Part shown: positions 7,583 to 14,977 of the stretch, one piece after another
Layout: each line of letters starts with the position of its first letter
How positions within the stretch are numbered: the stretch's first letter is position 1
NCBI GenBank assembly: GCA_002687025.1
Contig: NYZG01000422.1
Span: 1-17,078 of the forward strand
DNA length: 17,078 nucleotides
From: Candidatus Poribacteria bacterium
Lineage (GTDB): Bacteria > Poribacteria > WGA-4E > GCA-2687025
Direction of reading: 5' to 3'
Notes under the pieces: generated by a model
Database searches by the model: none
Told to the model about the DNA's origin: nothing
What the model saw: the letters and a program-made list of their open reading frames with translations, nothing else
Program-made: the position numbers and the translations under genes

Positions 7583-8941
7583 TCACCAGTAACGCGCCTC
7601 CCGATGCTCAGGCAGGTAGAAGCGCGGAATGAGCTCATCGACGCGCAACAGCCCCTCGCGGGTGAGGACGACCTCGGGGTCTTCGCCCTCGGTAGGAGCG
7701 GCCAGAAGGCCGTCCGCCTCGAGCCCGCGCAGCTGCTCCGCAAAAACATGGCGAAGATCGACATCGAACCGCCGCCGGAACGCAGCCGCGTCGACGCGTC
7801 CCCATTTCAGTTGCAGCACGAACTCGCGCACGATCCGCTCCTCGCGGGACAGCCCGCGGGCGCGGTATATCGGCAGCGCCCCATCCCGCACCGAGGCGCC
7901 GTATGCGTCCGTCCGCGCGTCGTTCTGGTAGTGGACGCCCCCGAAGTACGAGAACGACGACGCGCCCAGGCCGATCATATCTCCGCCGCGCCAGAGATGC
8001 TGCTGGTATCGGAACAGGTGTCGGGACGGGTCACGCACGGCGGAGTACGCGCTCGCGACGGTGTGCCCGGCGGCCTCCAGCCTGCCGAAGGCGTAGTCCA
8101 GCCGCTCGCGCTTGACCTCCCAAGAGATCAGGCCGGACGGGAGCTTGTCGTCCTTCCAATCGCGATAGAGCTTCGTGTTGTACGGGACTTCCGTCTGGTA
8201 AATGGTCACGCTGTCGGGGGCCAGGTCCATCGCTCTGTCGACGGATCGCCGCCAGCTCTCCTCCGTTTCGCCGACGAGGCCGACCATCAGGTCGAGGTTC
8301 ACCCAGTGGAAGGACTGCTCCCGGATGAGACCGTAGGCGCGCTCTACATCGGCGGCGAGGTGGATGCGACCGTTCACCCGCAGGAGCGCGTCATCGAAGC
8401 TCTGGACGCCCATGCTGATGCGCGTGACGCCGCACTCCCTGAGCGCGTCGAGCTTCGCGCGTCGCGCCGTCTTCGGGGCGACCTCGAAGGTGACCTCCGC
8501 GTCGCGCCCCCAGGCTACCGAACCCTTCAGGCCGAGTAGCAGGAACCGGATCTGGTCGGGGCTGAGGGTGGAGGGCGTGCCGCCACCGACATAGAGGTAC
8601 GTGGCCTTGCGCCCGTCCATCGCCGGGCGAGGGGCGTAGAGCGCGAGTTCCGCGACGACCGTTTCGAGATACGCGTTCACTTCATCCGACTTCGCGCCCG
8701 CCCGCGACAGATAGTAGCAGTAGTCGCACTTGCGCTCGCAGAACGGGACATGCGCGTAGATACCCACCGGCGCATCCGGCGCAGGGGCGTTAAGCGCGGC
8801 GTCGACCTCTGGCCCTTGCTCGGGCGTCCAGCACGAGAACGGTGGGTAGGCGGCGACGAAGTAGTTGCCTATGAGCGGACTGATGGACGACGCCCCACGG
8901 GCCGGCGCGACATCAGCATGCTGCGGGGCAGGTTGCGGCAC
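7583..8941 (-). CDS. HemN/HemW-like radical SAM protein
   Basis: This 452-residue protein belongs to the coproporphyrinogen III oxidase-like radical SAM family. YAHVPFC leads into the [4Fe-4S] motif CERKCDYC (Cys68, Cys72, Cys75), followed by YVGGGTPS (118-124 region), TFEVAPKT, the SAM-contact segment ISMGVQSF, NLDLMVGLVGET, TIYQTEVPYN and IGLGASSFSYFGG. A HemN_C-like helical region ends the protein. The extra cysteine that follows the cluster motif in true HemN (CxFCxC) is replaced by Tyr, which argues against protoporphyrin synthesis. HemW-type, heme-degrading or natural-product methylase/cyclopropanase relatives are alternatives. The open frame extends to 9118 but overlaps the divergent NUDIX gene and is arginine-rich there. 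The GTG at 8941 is preceded by a perfect AGGAGG (8948-8953) with a six-base spacer, so I place the start there. It is the first gene of an operon with the halogenase-like gene. Confidence 0.86.
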   Translation of the reverse strand: MPQPAPQHADVAPARGASSISPLIGNYFVAAYPPFSCWTPEQGPEVDAALNAPAPDAPVGIYAHVPFCERKCDYCYYLSRAGAKSDEVNAYLETVVAELALYAPRPAMDGRKATYLYVGGGTPSTLSPDQIRFLLLGLKGSVAWGRDAEVTFEVAPKTARRAKLDALRECGVTRISMGVQSFDDALLRVNGRIHLAADVERAYGLIREQSFHWVNLDLMVGLVGETEESWRRSVDRAMDLAPDSVTIYQTEVPYNTKLYRDWKDDKLPSGLISWEVKRERLDYAFGRLEAAGHTVASAYSAVRDPSRHLFRYQQHLWRGGDMIGLGASSFSYFGGVHYQNDARTDAYGASVRDGALPIYRARGLSREERIVREFVLQLKWGRVDAAAFRRRFDVDLRHVFAEQLRGLEADGLLAAPTEGEDPEVVLTREGLLRVDELIPRFYLPEHREARYW

Positions 8942-9048
8942 GAGAACCCTCCTGTGTCCTACGGTCGTAAGAACATATAGCACGCGAAGCGTACCGGCGT
9001 CTTGCAGGCGTCTCACGCCGCGAGAGGCCACCCACCGGAGAGAACGGC
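8942..9048. promoter_or_regulatory. Divergent intergenic region between radical SAM and NUDIX genes
   Basis: This 107-bp gap separates two divergently transcribed operons, so it must hold promoters for both unless they are read through from elsewhere. On the minus strand there is an extended -10-like TGC-TATATG (hexamer 8974-8979), about 30 nt before the GTG at 8941, with no good -35. Ribosome binding sites lie at both ends: AGGAGG at 8948-8953 (minus) and GGAG at 9037-9040 (plus). No operator palindrome was recognised. Confidence 0.35.
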
Positions 9049-9465
9049 ATGCCGACGATCGGAGCGTTCGCGGCCATCTTCGACGACGAACGCCGCATCC
9101 TGCTCGTGCGCCGCGCATACGGCCCGAAGAACTGGACGAACCCCGGCGGCCGGATGGACGCGGGCGAGTCGATTGTCGAGGCCGTGGAGCGCGAGGCGTT
9201 CGAGGAGACCGGCTACCGCGTGGCGGCCGGCGAGCTGATCGGCATCTACTCGTCGCCGTTCAAGGACGACATGGTGGTCCTCTTCGAGTCGCGCATGCTG
9301 GGCCGCGAGGAGTGGTCGCCGGATTCGGAGATCGCCGAGGCGCGCTTCTTCCGTCGCGACGCCTTGCCTCCGCTGCACTACCGCCAGACCGTGCGCTTCG
9401 ACGACGCGTTCGAGGGGCGGCGCGGCGTCGTGCGCGTGTTCGACACGGCCGAAGCGCCGGCATAG
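9049..9465 (+). CDS. NUDIX hydrolase
   Basis: This 138-residue protein carries a complete Nudix box GX5EX7REUXEEXGU at residues 34-56. The parts are G34, E40, R48-E49, E52-E53, G55 and Y56 (GRMDAGE ... REAFEETGY). This box binds divalent metal and cleaves a nucleoside diphosphate linked to another moiety. The substrate is not predictable; length and single-domain build are normal for the family. The NPGG segment just before the box is typical. The ATG at 9049 has GGAG at 9037-9040 with a suitable spacer. No signal peptide is present, so it is cytoplasmic. It stands alone, with 151 bp to the next plus-strand gene, and is divergent from the radical SAM/halogenase-like operon, so a link to those enzymes is only by position. 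Confidence 0.95.
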   Translation: MPTIGAFAAIFDDERRILLVRRAYGPKNWTNPGGRMDAGESIVEAVEREAFEETGYRVAAGELIGIYSSPFKDDMVVLFESRMLGREEWSPDSEIAEARFFRRDALPPLHYRQTVRFDDAFEGRRGVVRVFDTAEAPA

Positions 9466-9544
9466 CTGTCCCGCGCTTGCCGTTCCCCGAGCCATCCCCC
9501 ATACTCAACGCCGTGCCCGACGCCCTTGCCGGAGGATGCTGTCG

Positions 9545-9561
9545 GCCCTCAGCAGCAGGGC
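9545..9561 (+). terminator. Small hairpin between NUDIX and B12 radical SAM genes
   Basis: GCCCT (9545-9549) pairs with AGGGC (9557-9561) around a seven-base loop. There is no T-tract, so it is a weak terminator candidate or simply chance in GC-rich DNA. Confidence 0.2.
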
Positions 9562-9616
9562 GTACACAGCCGCGCATCCCTGAGCGTCCTTGAGCCGCGC
9601 AACCGAGGAACACGCG

Positions 9617-11524
9617 ATGACGAGCATCCACGCGCTGTTAGTTTCCCCAGAGTTCCCGGTCTCATATTGGGGGTATCAGCACGCCCTGGAGTTCATTGGT
9701 AAGAAGGCCGTAATGCCGCCGCTAGGGCTCCTCACGGTCGCCGGCATGTTCCCGTCGCACTACGACCTCCGCGTGGTCGACATGAACGTGACGGCTCTGA
9801 CCGATGCCGACATGGCGTGGGCGGATATCGTCTTCACATCCACGATGATCGTGCAGAAGGACTCCCTGGACGCCGTTGCTGAGCAGTGTCGCGATGCGGG
9901 CGTCCCCCTCGTCGCGGGCGGGCCACACCCGACGTCGTTCCACGGTGAGATCACAGGCGTGGACCACTTCGTGCTGGGCGAAGTCGAGAGGGTCTTCCCG
10001 GTGTTCCTGAGCGACTGGGAAAGTGGTGTGGCGCGGCGGATCTACGAGACTTCGGAACGAGCCGACATCGCGGACGCCCCCTTGCCGCGGTACGACCTGA
10101 TCGACATGACGGCGTACGACTCGATGGCGCTGCAGTTCTCACGCGGCTGTCCCCTGGCGTGTGAGTTCTGCGACATCACGAAGCTATTCGGACGCGTTCC
10201 TCGCACGAAGAGCAACGAGCAGATGCTCGCCGAGATGGACCTGCTGTACGAGCTGGGATGGCGCGGCTCCCTGTTCTTCGTGGATGACAACTTCATCGGG
10301 AACCGCCGAGACGCCATGCGACTGATGACCGCCGTCGCCGAGTGGCAGAAAGCGCACGACTACCCGTTCTCCCTCTATACGGAAGCGACCGTGTCGCTCG
10401 CGGGCATGGATTCGCTGATGGACACCATGGTCGATGCGGGACTGGTGATGGTCTTCCTCGGCATCGAAACTCCCAATCCCGATGCGCTCAGGAAGACCAG
10501 GAAGCACCAGAACATAAGGAAGGGGCAGGAGTCCTTCCTTCTGGACGCGGTCCGTACGATCCAAAGCAAGGGGATAGAGGTCGCCGCCGGATTCATCCTC
10601 GGGCTCGACGAGGAGTCGGAGGAGATATTCGACCAGCAGATCGAGTTCGTCCAGGAGTCCGGCATACCGAGGGCGATGGTGGGGTTGCTGCAGGCGCTGA
10701 AGGGCACCGAGTTGCATACGCGGCTCGAGGCCGAGGGCCGACTCCTGCACGAGTCCGCGGGAAGCAACGTCGATCTCGCTCTCAACTTCGTGCCCGAGAT
10801 GGGCGCGGAGGCCCTTCTCGCAGGCTACAAGCGGGTGCTCACGACGGTCTACGACTCCACACTCCGCAACTACTTCGAACGGTGCTTCACGATGTACAGG
10901 CGGCTGGGAGACCGTCCGCGGCGCGCGAGACGCCGCATATCCAAAGCCGATCTGCGCGCCCTCCTGCAAAGCCTTCGGCGGCAGATGTTCTCGCGCCAGG
11001 GCCCGGCTTACGTGCGGTTCCTCGCACGCATCGTCCGCCATCGTCCGCGTATGTTCGCTCCGGCCGTGACGTCGGCGATCATCGGCTACCACTTCGAGAA
11101 GGTCACGCGGCAGATCGTGACGGCATACGACTTCCGCACGTACCTCGACGGTGAACTGGCGCAGTTGCAGGCGTTCTTCTCGCAGCTCCGCGAACGGCAA
11201 GTCGGCCGCATCGCCGAAGTGCGGACGTACATCCAGGAGCACGTCGAGAGCGTCACGGATCAACTCTCGACGGCCGCCGACCTGAAAGCGTATGTAGATC
11301 GCGAGTTGACCGAACTCGGGGAGTTCGTGTCACGGGTGCGGCGCACGCAGGCGGATCATGTCGGCGAAGCGGCAGCGTACACGCAGCAACTGCTCGCGCG
11401 CGCGCAATCTCGGTATGCCAGCCTGAACCGCGCGTCACGCCATGAGCTGGCATCAGCCTGGATGGCCTTTCACGCCGCTGTGAACGGTTACGTGGACCAG
11501 GTGGGGCGGCCCCAGGAGACGTAG
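9617..11524 (+). CDS. B12-binding radical SAM protein, DUF4070 type, with repeated C-terminal extension
   Basis: This 635-residue enzyme has an N-terminal cobalamin-binding-like Rossmann domain (about 1-140: MPPLGLLTVAGMFP, DIVFTSTMIVQKDSL, VPLVAGGPHPTSFHGEI). A radical SAM domain follows, with the cluster motif CPLACEFC (Cys178, Cys182, Cys185), then FFVDDNFIGN, VFLGIETPNPDALRKT, AGFILGLD and MVGLLQALKGT. The region from about 410 to 500 resembles DUF4070. This architecture includes the hopanoid C-2 methylase HpnP and many uncharacterised relatives; the family does radical methylations or rearrangements on lipids or other small molecules. No hopanoid gene is in the window, so I do not call it HpnP. 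Residues 502-601 are two copies of a 50-residue helical repeat. An upstream TTG (9590) is possible, but the ATG at 9617 has GAGGA at 9605-9609, seven bases upstream. The VOC gene follows by 50 bp. Confidence 0.92.
   Translation: MTSIHALLVSPEFPVSYWGYQHALEFIGKKAVMPPLGLLTVAGMFPSHYDLRVVDMNVTALTDADMAWADIVFTSTMIVQKDSLDAVAEQCRDAGVPLVAGGPHPTSFHGEITGVDHFVLGEVERVFPVFLSDWESGVARRIYETSERADIADAPLPRYDLIDMTAYDSMALQFSRGCPLACEFCDITKLFGRVPRTKSNEQMLAEMDLLYELGWRGSLFFVDDNFIGNRRDAMRLMTAVAEWQKAHDYPFSLYTEATVSLAGMDSLMDTMVDAGLVMVFLGIETPNPDALRKTRKHQNIRKGQESFLLDAVRTIQSKGIEVAAGFILGLDEESEEIFDQQIEFVQESGIPRAMVGLLQALKGTELHTRLEAEGRLLHESAGSNVDLALNFVPEMGAEALLAGYKRVLTTVYDSTLRNYFERCFTMYRRLGDRPRRARRRISKADLRALLQSLRRQMFSRQGPAYVRFLARIVRHRPRMFAPAVTSAIIGYHFEKVTRQIVTAYDFRTYLDGELAQLQAFFSQLRERQVGRIAEVRTYIQEHVESVTDQLSTAADLKAYVDRELTELGEFVSRVRRTQADHVGEAAAYTQQLLARAQSRYASLNRASRHELASAWMAFHAAVNGYVDQVGRPQET
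11120..11419 (+). repeat. Two 150-bp in-frame repeat units encoding a 50-residue duplication
   Basis: Unit 1 (11120-11269) begins TAYDFRTYLDGELAQLQAFF and unit 2 (11270-11419) begins TAADLKAYVDRELTELGEFV. The two align without gaps at a period of exactly 50 residues. T, A, D, Y, D, E, L, L, F, S, R, Q, E, Y and Q are shared over the first 40 positions. The DNA has diverged much more than a recent duplication would. The units look amphipathic and helical, possibly a coiled coil. Confidence 0.8.
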
Positions 11525-11531
11525 TCCGCCG

Positions 11532-11555
11532 CGCGCTGCCTGCGCTTTCAGCGCG
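11532..11555 (+). terminator. Hairpin between B12 radical SAM and VOC genes
   Basis: CGCGCTG (11532-11538) pairs perfectly with CAGCGCG (11549-11555) around a ten-base loop, eight bases after the radical SAM stop codon and just before the VOC ribosome binding site. No run of T follows. It could stabilise the upstream message, attenuate transcription into the VOC gene, or be chance. Confidence 0.3.
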
Positions 11556-11574
11556 GGTATTGGGAGTCCGGTCG

Positions 11575-11940
11575 ATGCATATCCGGGGGATCGACTACAC
11601 GTTCCTCTCCGCGACGGACATGGACAGGGCGCTCGCGTTCTATCACGACCTGCTAGGTCTGCCGTTGGCGCGGCTGATCCTCGACGACACCTGGGCGGAG
11701 TTCGAACTGGCCAACGGCACGCTTATCGTGGGACAGGGCGACAGCTTCACACCGCCGGGCGGCGGGATGGTCGCTCTGGCCGTCGACGATGTGGCGGCCG
11801 CAACGCAGGAAGTGAAGGACGCGGGCGGGAAGGTCTACTGGGACTTCGAGGAGACGCCCGTCTGTTACCTGACGATCATCGAGGACCCCGATGGTAATCG
11901 CGTCATCCTCCACCAGCGTAAGGACGGGACGGTGGGGTAA
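11575..11940 (+). CDS. VOC (glyoxalase/dioxygenase fold) family protein
   Basis: This is a 121-residue protein with the paired beta-alpha-beta-beta-beta pattern of the vicinal oxygen chelate superfamily. The first half is DYTFLSATDMDRALAFYHDLLGLPL with WAEFELANGTLIVG. The second half is VALAVDDVAAATQEVKDAGGKV with TIIEDPDGNRVILHQ. Such proteins include glyoxalase I, extradiol dioxygenases, antibiotic-binding proteins and fosfomycin-resistance enzymes. The usual metal ligands are poorly conserved: the first-strand His is Asp/Tyr here and the last-strand Glu is replaced in ILHQ. A binding or non-canonical role is therefore possible. The ATG at 11575 has GGGAG eight bases upstream; the TTG at 11560 is less likely. 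It probably belongs to the same transcript as the B12 radical SAM gene, 50 bp before it. Confidence 0.88.
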   Translation: MHIRGIDYTFLSATDMDRALAFYHDLLGLPLARLILDDTWAEFELANGTLIVGQGDSFTPPGGGMVALAVDDVAAATQEVKDAGGKVYWDFEETPVCYLTIIEDPDGNRVILHQRKDGTVG

Positions 11941-11946
11941 CGTCCC
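11926..11946. terminator. Hairpin at the end of the VOC gene
   Basis: GGGACG (11926-11931) pairs with CGTCCC (11941-11946) around a nine-base loop that contains the VOC stop codon. The 72-bp gap to the convergent serine hydrolase gene (ends at 12013) also contains the short palindrome GTTCGGACCGAAC. No T-tract follows either, so termination here would not be a classic intrinsic type. Confidence 0.25.
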
Positions 11947-12012
11947 GGCGACAGCCAGGGCCGTCGAGTTCGGACCGAACATGTCCGCTCCATAGCCTCC
12001 GGCGGCGGCTCC

Positions 12013-13332
12013 CTACGCGTCCTGCACAGCCGGGGCCGCGGCCACGACGATTTCATTCGGCCGCACGCAGGCCTCCTCGGGCGTCCACCCGCTGAGATGC
12101 CCCATGCGAACGATGACCAGGTCGCGAGACGGCACGATGGAGACGTCGTTGTCGCCGGCGCCGCGCATCGCGTAGGCGTCTGGAGGAAGGCCCGCCCTCG
12201 CGCCGGGCAGCGTGAACATCGCCCCTCGGCCGCCGCTGGGAGCCGCCGGAGCGCGGGACGTCACGAAATCCGACCACCCGTCGGGCAGGATTCGCGCGCC
12301 CTCCCACACGCCGCCCCACAGGTAAAGTAGGCCGAGGCGCAGCCAGGCCCGCGCCGTGCCGTACATGTATCCGGTCATGATGAAGTTCCCGAACGGGTCG
12401 ACCTCTGGGACCATCTTTCGGATGCCGACGCGGTCGAACAGGGCGCGCTGCGGGAAACTGAGATACTCCTCGCCCCGCCCCTCTACGATCCGTCGAACGA
12501 TGTAGCCCAGCGCCAACGGGTCGCAGTTGCGGTAGCGGCAGACGGTGTTCGGAGGATGCTCCAGCCGTCGGCTGATCGCCAGGTCGAAGACATCGACCGC
12601 GCCGGAGTAGACGTAGCTGTGATCGCCTCCGTCCGGTTCATCCTGAGCGGAGAACTCCAGCCCGCTGCTCATGTGCAAAAGGTTGGCTACGGTGATCGCC
12701 GCGCGCGGGTCATCGGCGCCGCGCCACGCCGGGATAGGCGCGGGGTCATCGAGGCCGACGGACCCATCCTCCACGAGAAGCCCGACAAGCGTGGCGATGA
12801 GACTCTTGCCCATCGACCAGCTTTCGAGCTGCACGTCGGCGTGGCAGCCATCGGCGTATCTCTCGGCGATGATGCGTCCCCGATGCGCTACGAGGAACGC
12901 GGCAGTCTTTGCATCTGGATGACGGAACGCCAGTTCCACGGCTTCTTCGATCGCGGCGGCATCCACGTCTGCGTCTGGGGCCGCGGCCGCCCCCACGTCG
13001 CCCATGGGCCATTGCTGGGTATCTGCGGCCGGGAGAGACGTGTCTACGTCGACCGGGTCGAAGCACACGTCGTCCGCGCCCTCGGGGATGATGACGCACC
13101 CCTGCGACCCGCAAAAACGCGCGACACGCGTGAAGCTTCCGAGCGTCACGGTCGCCGTCTTGGCGATGTTGTCGACGACGTAGCTCATCGGCTCGTGGAT
13201 TCCTCGGATCTCGGGCAGTACGCAGTGGGGCACGGCTTCCTGCGGATGCCGGCCGGCGACGAACACCGCCGAACACAGCTGCTTGGCGGACACCGCCGCT
13301 CCGAGATTCACAGGGCTACGCGCGTCGCTCAC
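12013..13332 (-). CDS. Serine hydrolase of the class C beta-lactamase / NylB-like fold
   Basis: This 439-residue protein has the beta-lactamase-related nucleophile motif SMGK (Ser173, Lys176, an SxxK) within ESWSMGKSLIATLVG. It also has the second motif YRN (Tyr267-Asn269), the LLHMSSGLEF segment and a GAGDN element in place of KTG. Relatives include 6-aminohexanoate-dimer hydrolase, esterases and peptidases, so the substrate is open. An N-terminal region of about 120 residues (LGAAVSAKQLCSAVFVAGR, then VVDNIAKTATVTLGS and CGSQGCVIIPEG) precedes the catalytic domain. I recall this as a normal part of one serine hydrolase subfamily. The frame is open to 13437, but the GTG at 13332 has GGGAG at 13339-13343 six bases upstream, and the residues before it look random. 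No clear signal peptide follows this start. It lies 126 bp downstream of the GFA fusion gene on the same strand. Confidence 0.87.
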   Translation of the reverse strand: MSDARSPVNLGAAVSAKQLCSAVFVAGRHPQEAVPHCVLPEIRGIHEPMSYVVDNIAKTATVTLGSFTRVARFCGSQGCVIIPEGADDVCFDPVDVDTSLPAADTQQWPMGDVGAAAAPDADVDAAAIEEAVELAFRHPDAKTAAFLVAHRGRIIAERYADGCHADVQLESWSMGKSLIATLVGLLVEDGSVGLDDPAPIPAWRGADDPRAAITVANLLHMSSGLEFSAQDEPDGGDHSYVYSGAVDVFDLAISRRLEHPPNTVCRYRNCDPLALGYIVRRIVEGRGEEYLSFPQRALFDRVGIRKMVPEVDPFGNFIMTGYMYGTARAWLRLGLLYLWGGVWEGARILPDGWSDFVTSRAPAAPSGGRGAMFTLPGARAGLPPDAYAMRGAGDNDVSIVPSRDLVIVRMGHLSGWTPEEACVRPNEIVVAAAPAVQDA

Positions 13333-13458
13333 AGATGGCTCCCTCGCACGTGCATCCGAACTCCGGCATGGACCTTCGGTATAACGGCGGGGCGGGATGC
13401 ATGTCGGGTAGGCGCGTGCCGACGGGGCCGATGACATCCCCAGACACGCTCGCCCCCG

Positions 13459-14769
13459 CTAGCCGCCCAGGTCCCACAGCTCGACCCAGGAGAGCTTCTC
13501 GGATGTCCACTCGTGCGAGTCAGGCGGATAGGCGTCGGGATCGTCGGCCGTGCAGATGGTGACGTCGACGGAGCCTTCGTGGTCGTCGTTCGTGTAGGTG
13601 AGGAGCGACCCACATCGCGCACAGAACCCGCGTTCCGCCCCGCTTCCGTCCTCACGTCGGTAGCGGTACGCCGCCGTCCGTCCCTTGAGGAACTCGAACC
13701 GATCCGTGCGGAAGGAGAACCATGCGACGTATGGGGCGCTGGCCCCGCGACGACACGTCTCGCAGTGGCATATGTGCCGCGACGACGGCGCCTCGCCTCC
13801 GCGCCAGCGCACCGACCCACAGTGACACCCACCCGTGACGACGCTGGCCTCGTCGTTCGACGCGCTGCCGGACGTCAGGATGCGATGAAACTCGCCCCAG
13901 TCGTCCAGGTCGTACAGGGCTGCCGCGTTCGGGATGTAGGCGTGGTCGTCAATGCCGTTGAATTCGCGGAAGGCGCGCAGCGTTCCGTCGTCGGCCTGGA
14001 GATCCCGAAGCCTGGCGTTGATTCGCTCTACGACCTCAACGTCAGGGCGGCCGCCGATCTTCTCGACGATCCACCGCTCGAACGTCGGCAGGTCCGGGAG
14101 GTCGCTACGGATGTACGCGAGCGCCTCTTGGGCGTCCAGGCGCAGTTCGCCAAACACGATCTTGTCGAACGGGCCGTCGTCGTAGTAGTAGTCAGGATGC
14201 AGAGCCCCGCTAGCCGCCAGGACGGCCTCACACCAGAAGCGAGGCAGGTGCATCAGTCCCAGCGTGCCCGTCGCGCGCGGGCCGATGAGCGGCACGCGGG
14301 ACTCGCCTCGCCACTTCGGCGGCTCCTTGAGTTGCTCGATGGCGGGCTCGCGCGACGTGTTTCCAGGGACTTCGACCCACGAGAGCTTGTAGCCCTCCCC
14401 TCCGCGCCACCAACTCGGCGAGAACGCTTCGGGATCGTCCAGCGTGAGAATGCTGACGTGGACCCGCGTGTCCGGGAGGTCCGGCTCGTCGTTGTTCGTG
14501 TGCGTGATCTGCGCGCCACAGTCGCCGCAGAACGTGCGCAGACCCCAGGAGCGGTCCGGCCCCCTGTCCCGCACGTAGCGGTACTCCGCGGGCGTTCCCT
14601 CGACGAAGCGGAGCATCTCACGCGCGTAGTTGATGCCCGCCATGCACGGAGCGCCGTGCGTCATTCGGCACGCGTAGCAGTGACACGCCGTCTTCCAGTC
14701 CGGTTCGCCGCGCAGCGTGTAGCGCACGGCTCCACAGACACATCCACCCTCGATCGTCTTGTCAGGCAT
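13459..14769 (-). CDS. GFA - DUF5069-like - GFA three-domain fusion protein
   Basis: This 436-residue protein contains two zinc-binding GFA (glutathione-dependent formaldehyde-activating / CENP-V) domains. Domain 1 (about 5-135) has Cys10, 12, 29, 31, 34, 81 and 84 (CVC, CHCYAC, CGDC). Domain 2 (about 310-436) has Cys315, 317, 334, 336, 339, 383 and 386 (CHC, CHCETC, CARC). Both keep all seven cysteines and end with the similar KLSWVE. Between them, about 170-255, GLMHLPRFWCEAVLAASGALHPDYYYD and later FDKIVFGELRL ... ERWIVEKIGG resemble the small DUF5069 family (recalled pattern: GLPR, a Y-x-Y segment, then a Trp-containing helix). GFA proteins are predicted carbon-sulfur lyases or thiol-adduct enzymes; few are characterised. 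A TTG at 14787 is possible, but the ATG at 14769 starts just before the domain. Its ribosome binding site is only a G-rich GGGGG. It is cytoplasmic. Confidence 0.9.
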   Translation of the reverse strand: MPDKTIEGGCVCGAVRYTLRGEPDWKTACHCYACRMTHGAPCMAGINYAREMLRFVEGTPAEYRYVRDRGPDRSWGLRTFCGDCGAQITHTNNDEPDLPDTRVHVSILTLDDPEAFSPSWWRGGEGYKLSWVEVPGNTSREPAIEQLKEPPKWRGESRVPLIGPRATGTLGLMHLPRFWCEAVLAASGALHPDYYYDDGPFDKIVFGELRLDAQEALAYIRSDLPDLPTFERWIVEKIGGRPDVEVVERINARLRDLQADDGTLRAFREFNGIDDHAYIPNAAALYDLDDWGEFHRILTSGSASNDEASVVTGGCHCGSVRWRGGEAPSSRHICHCETCRRGASAPYVAWFSFRTDRFEFLKGRTAAYRYRREDGSGAERGFCARCGSLLTYTNDDHEGSVDVTICTADDPDAYPPDSHEWTSEKLSWVELWDLGG

Positions 14770-14941
14770 GGATACCCCCAATCCCAATCCACCTAGCTCA
14801 GTAGGCAGATGGAGCGGCGGCGCGATTCGTCAACCGTGGGCCGGTACGGACGCGGAACAGCGACATCGTCGTGTTCGCCGGCCGCCGGACGTGTGTTTGG
14901 GAGGGCGCGGGCGGCGCGTGGACTGGCACCGAGACGCGCAT

Positions 14942-14957
14942 CGCCACCTCGGTGGCG
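14942..14957 (-). terminator. Hairpin downstream of the GATase-like gene
   Basis: CGCCAC (14942-14947) pairs with GTGGCG (14952-14957) around a four-base loop (CTCG on plus, CGAG on minus), about 20 bases past the minus-strand stop codon at 14978. The stem is strong but no T-run follows, so it may act as a 3'-end stabiliser or factor-dependent terminator. The rest of the 208-bp gap (14770-14977) shows no gene. Confidence 0.3.
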
Positions 14958-14977
14958 GGCAGTTCGCGTGGCGGTCG

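Noticed and set aside
7583..8941. Naming the radical SAM gene hemN or hemW
   Set aside because: It lacks the fourth HemN cysteine, and its context is not heme synthesis; HemW cannot be confirmed without phylogeny.
8942..9118. Extended N-terminus of the HemN-like radical SAM protein
   Set aside because: The extra 59 residues are arginine-rich, overlap the divergent NUDIX gene and lack homology; the GTG at 8941 has a perfect AGGAGG six bases upstream.
10184..11263. Minus-strand open frame (359 codons) opposite the B12 radical SAM gene
   Set aside because: The sense frame has complete radical SAM motifs; the antisense frame has no recognisable domain and shadow-like composition.
9617..11524. 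Naming the B12 radical SAM gene hpnP (hopanoid C-2 methylase)
   Set aside because: The architecture matches, but the family holds many non-hopanoid members, the C-terminus is different, and no hopanoid or squalene gene lies in the window.
13513..14796. Plus-strand open frame (427 codons) opposite the GFA fusion gene
   Set aside because: The sense frame has fourteen correctly spaced cysteines in two GFA domains; the antisense frame is Arg/Val-rich with no motif.
14794..14815. tRNA-like D-arm (TAGCTCAGTAGG ... GGAGC)
   Set aside because: The D-stem can pair, but the loop is too long, no anticodon stem forms, and no T-arm or matching acceptor strand follows within tRNA distance. It may be a decayed remnant or chance.
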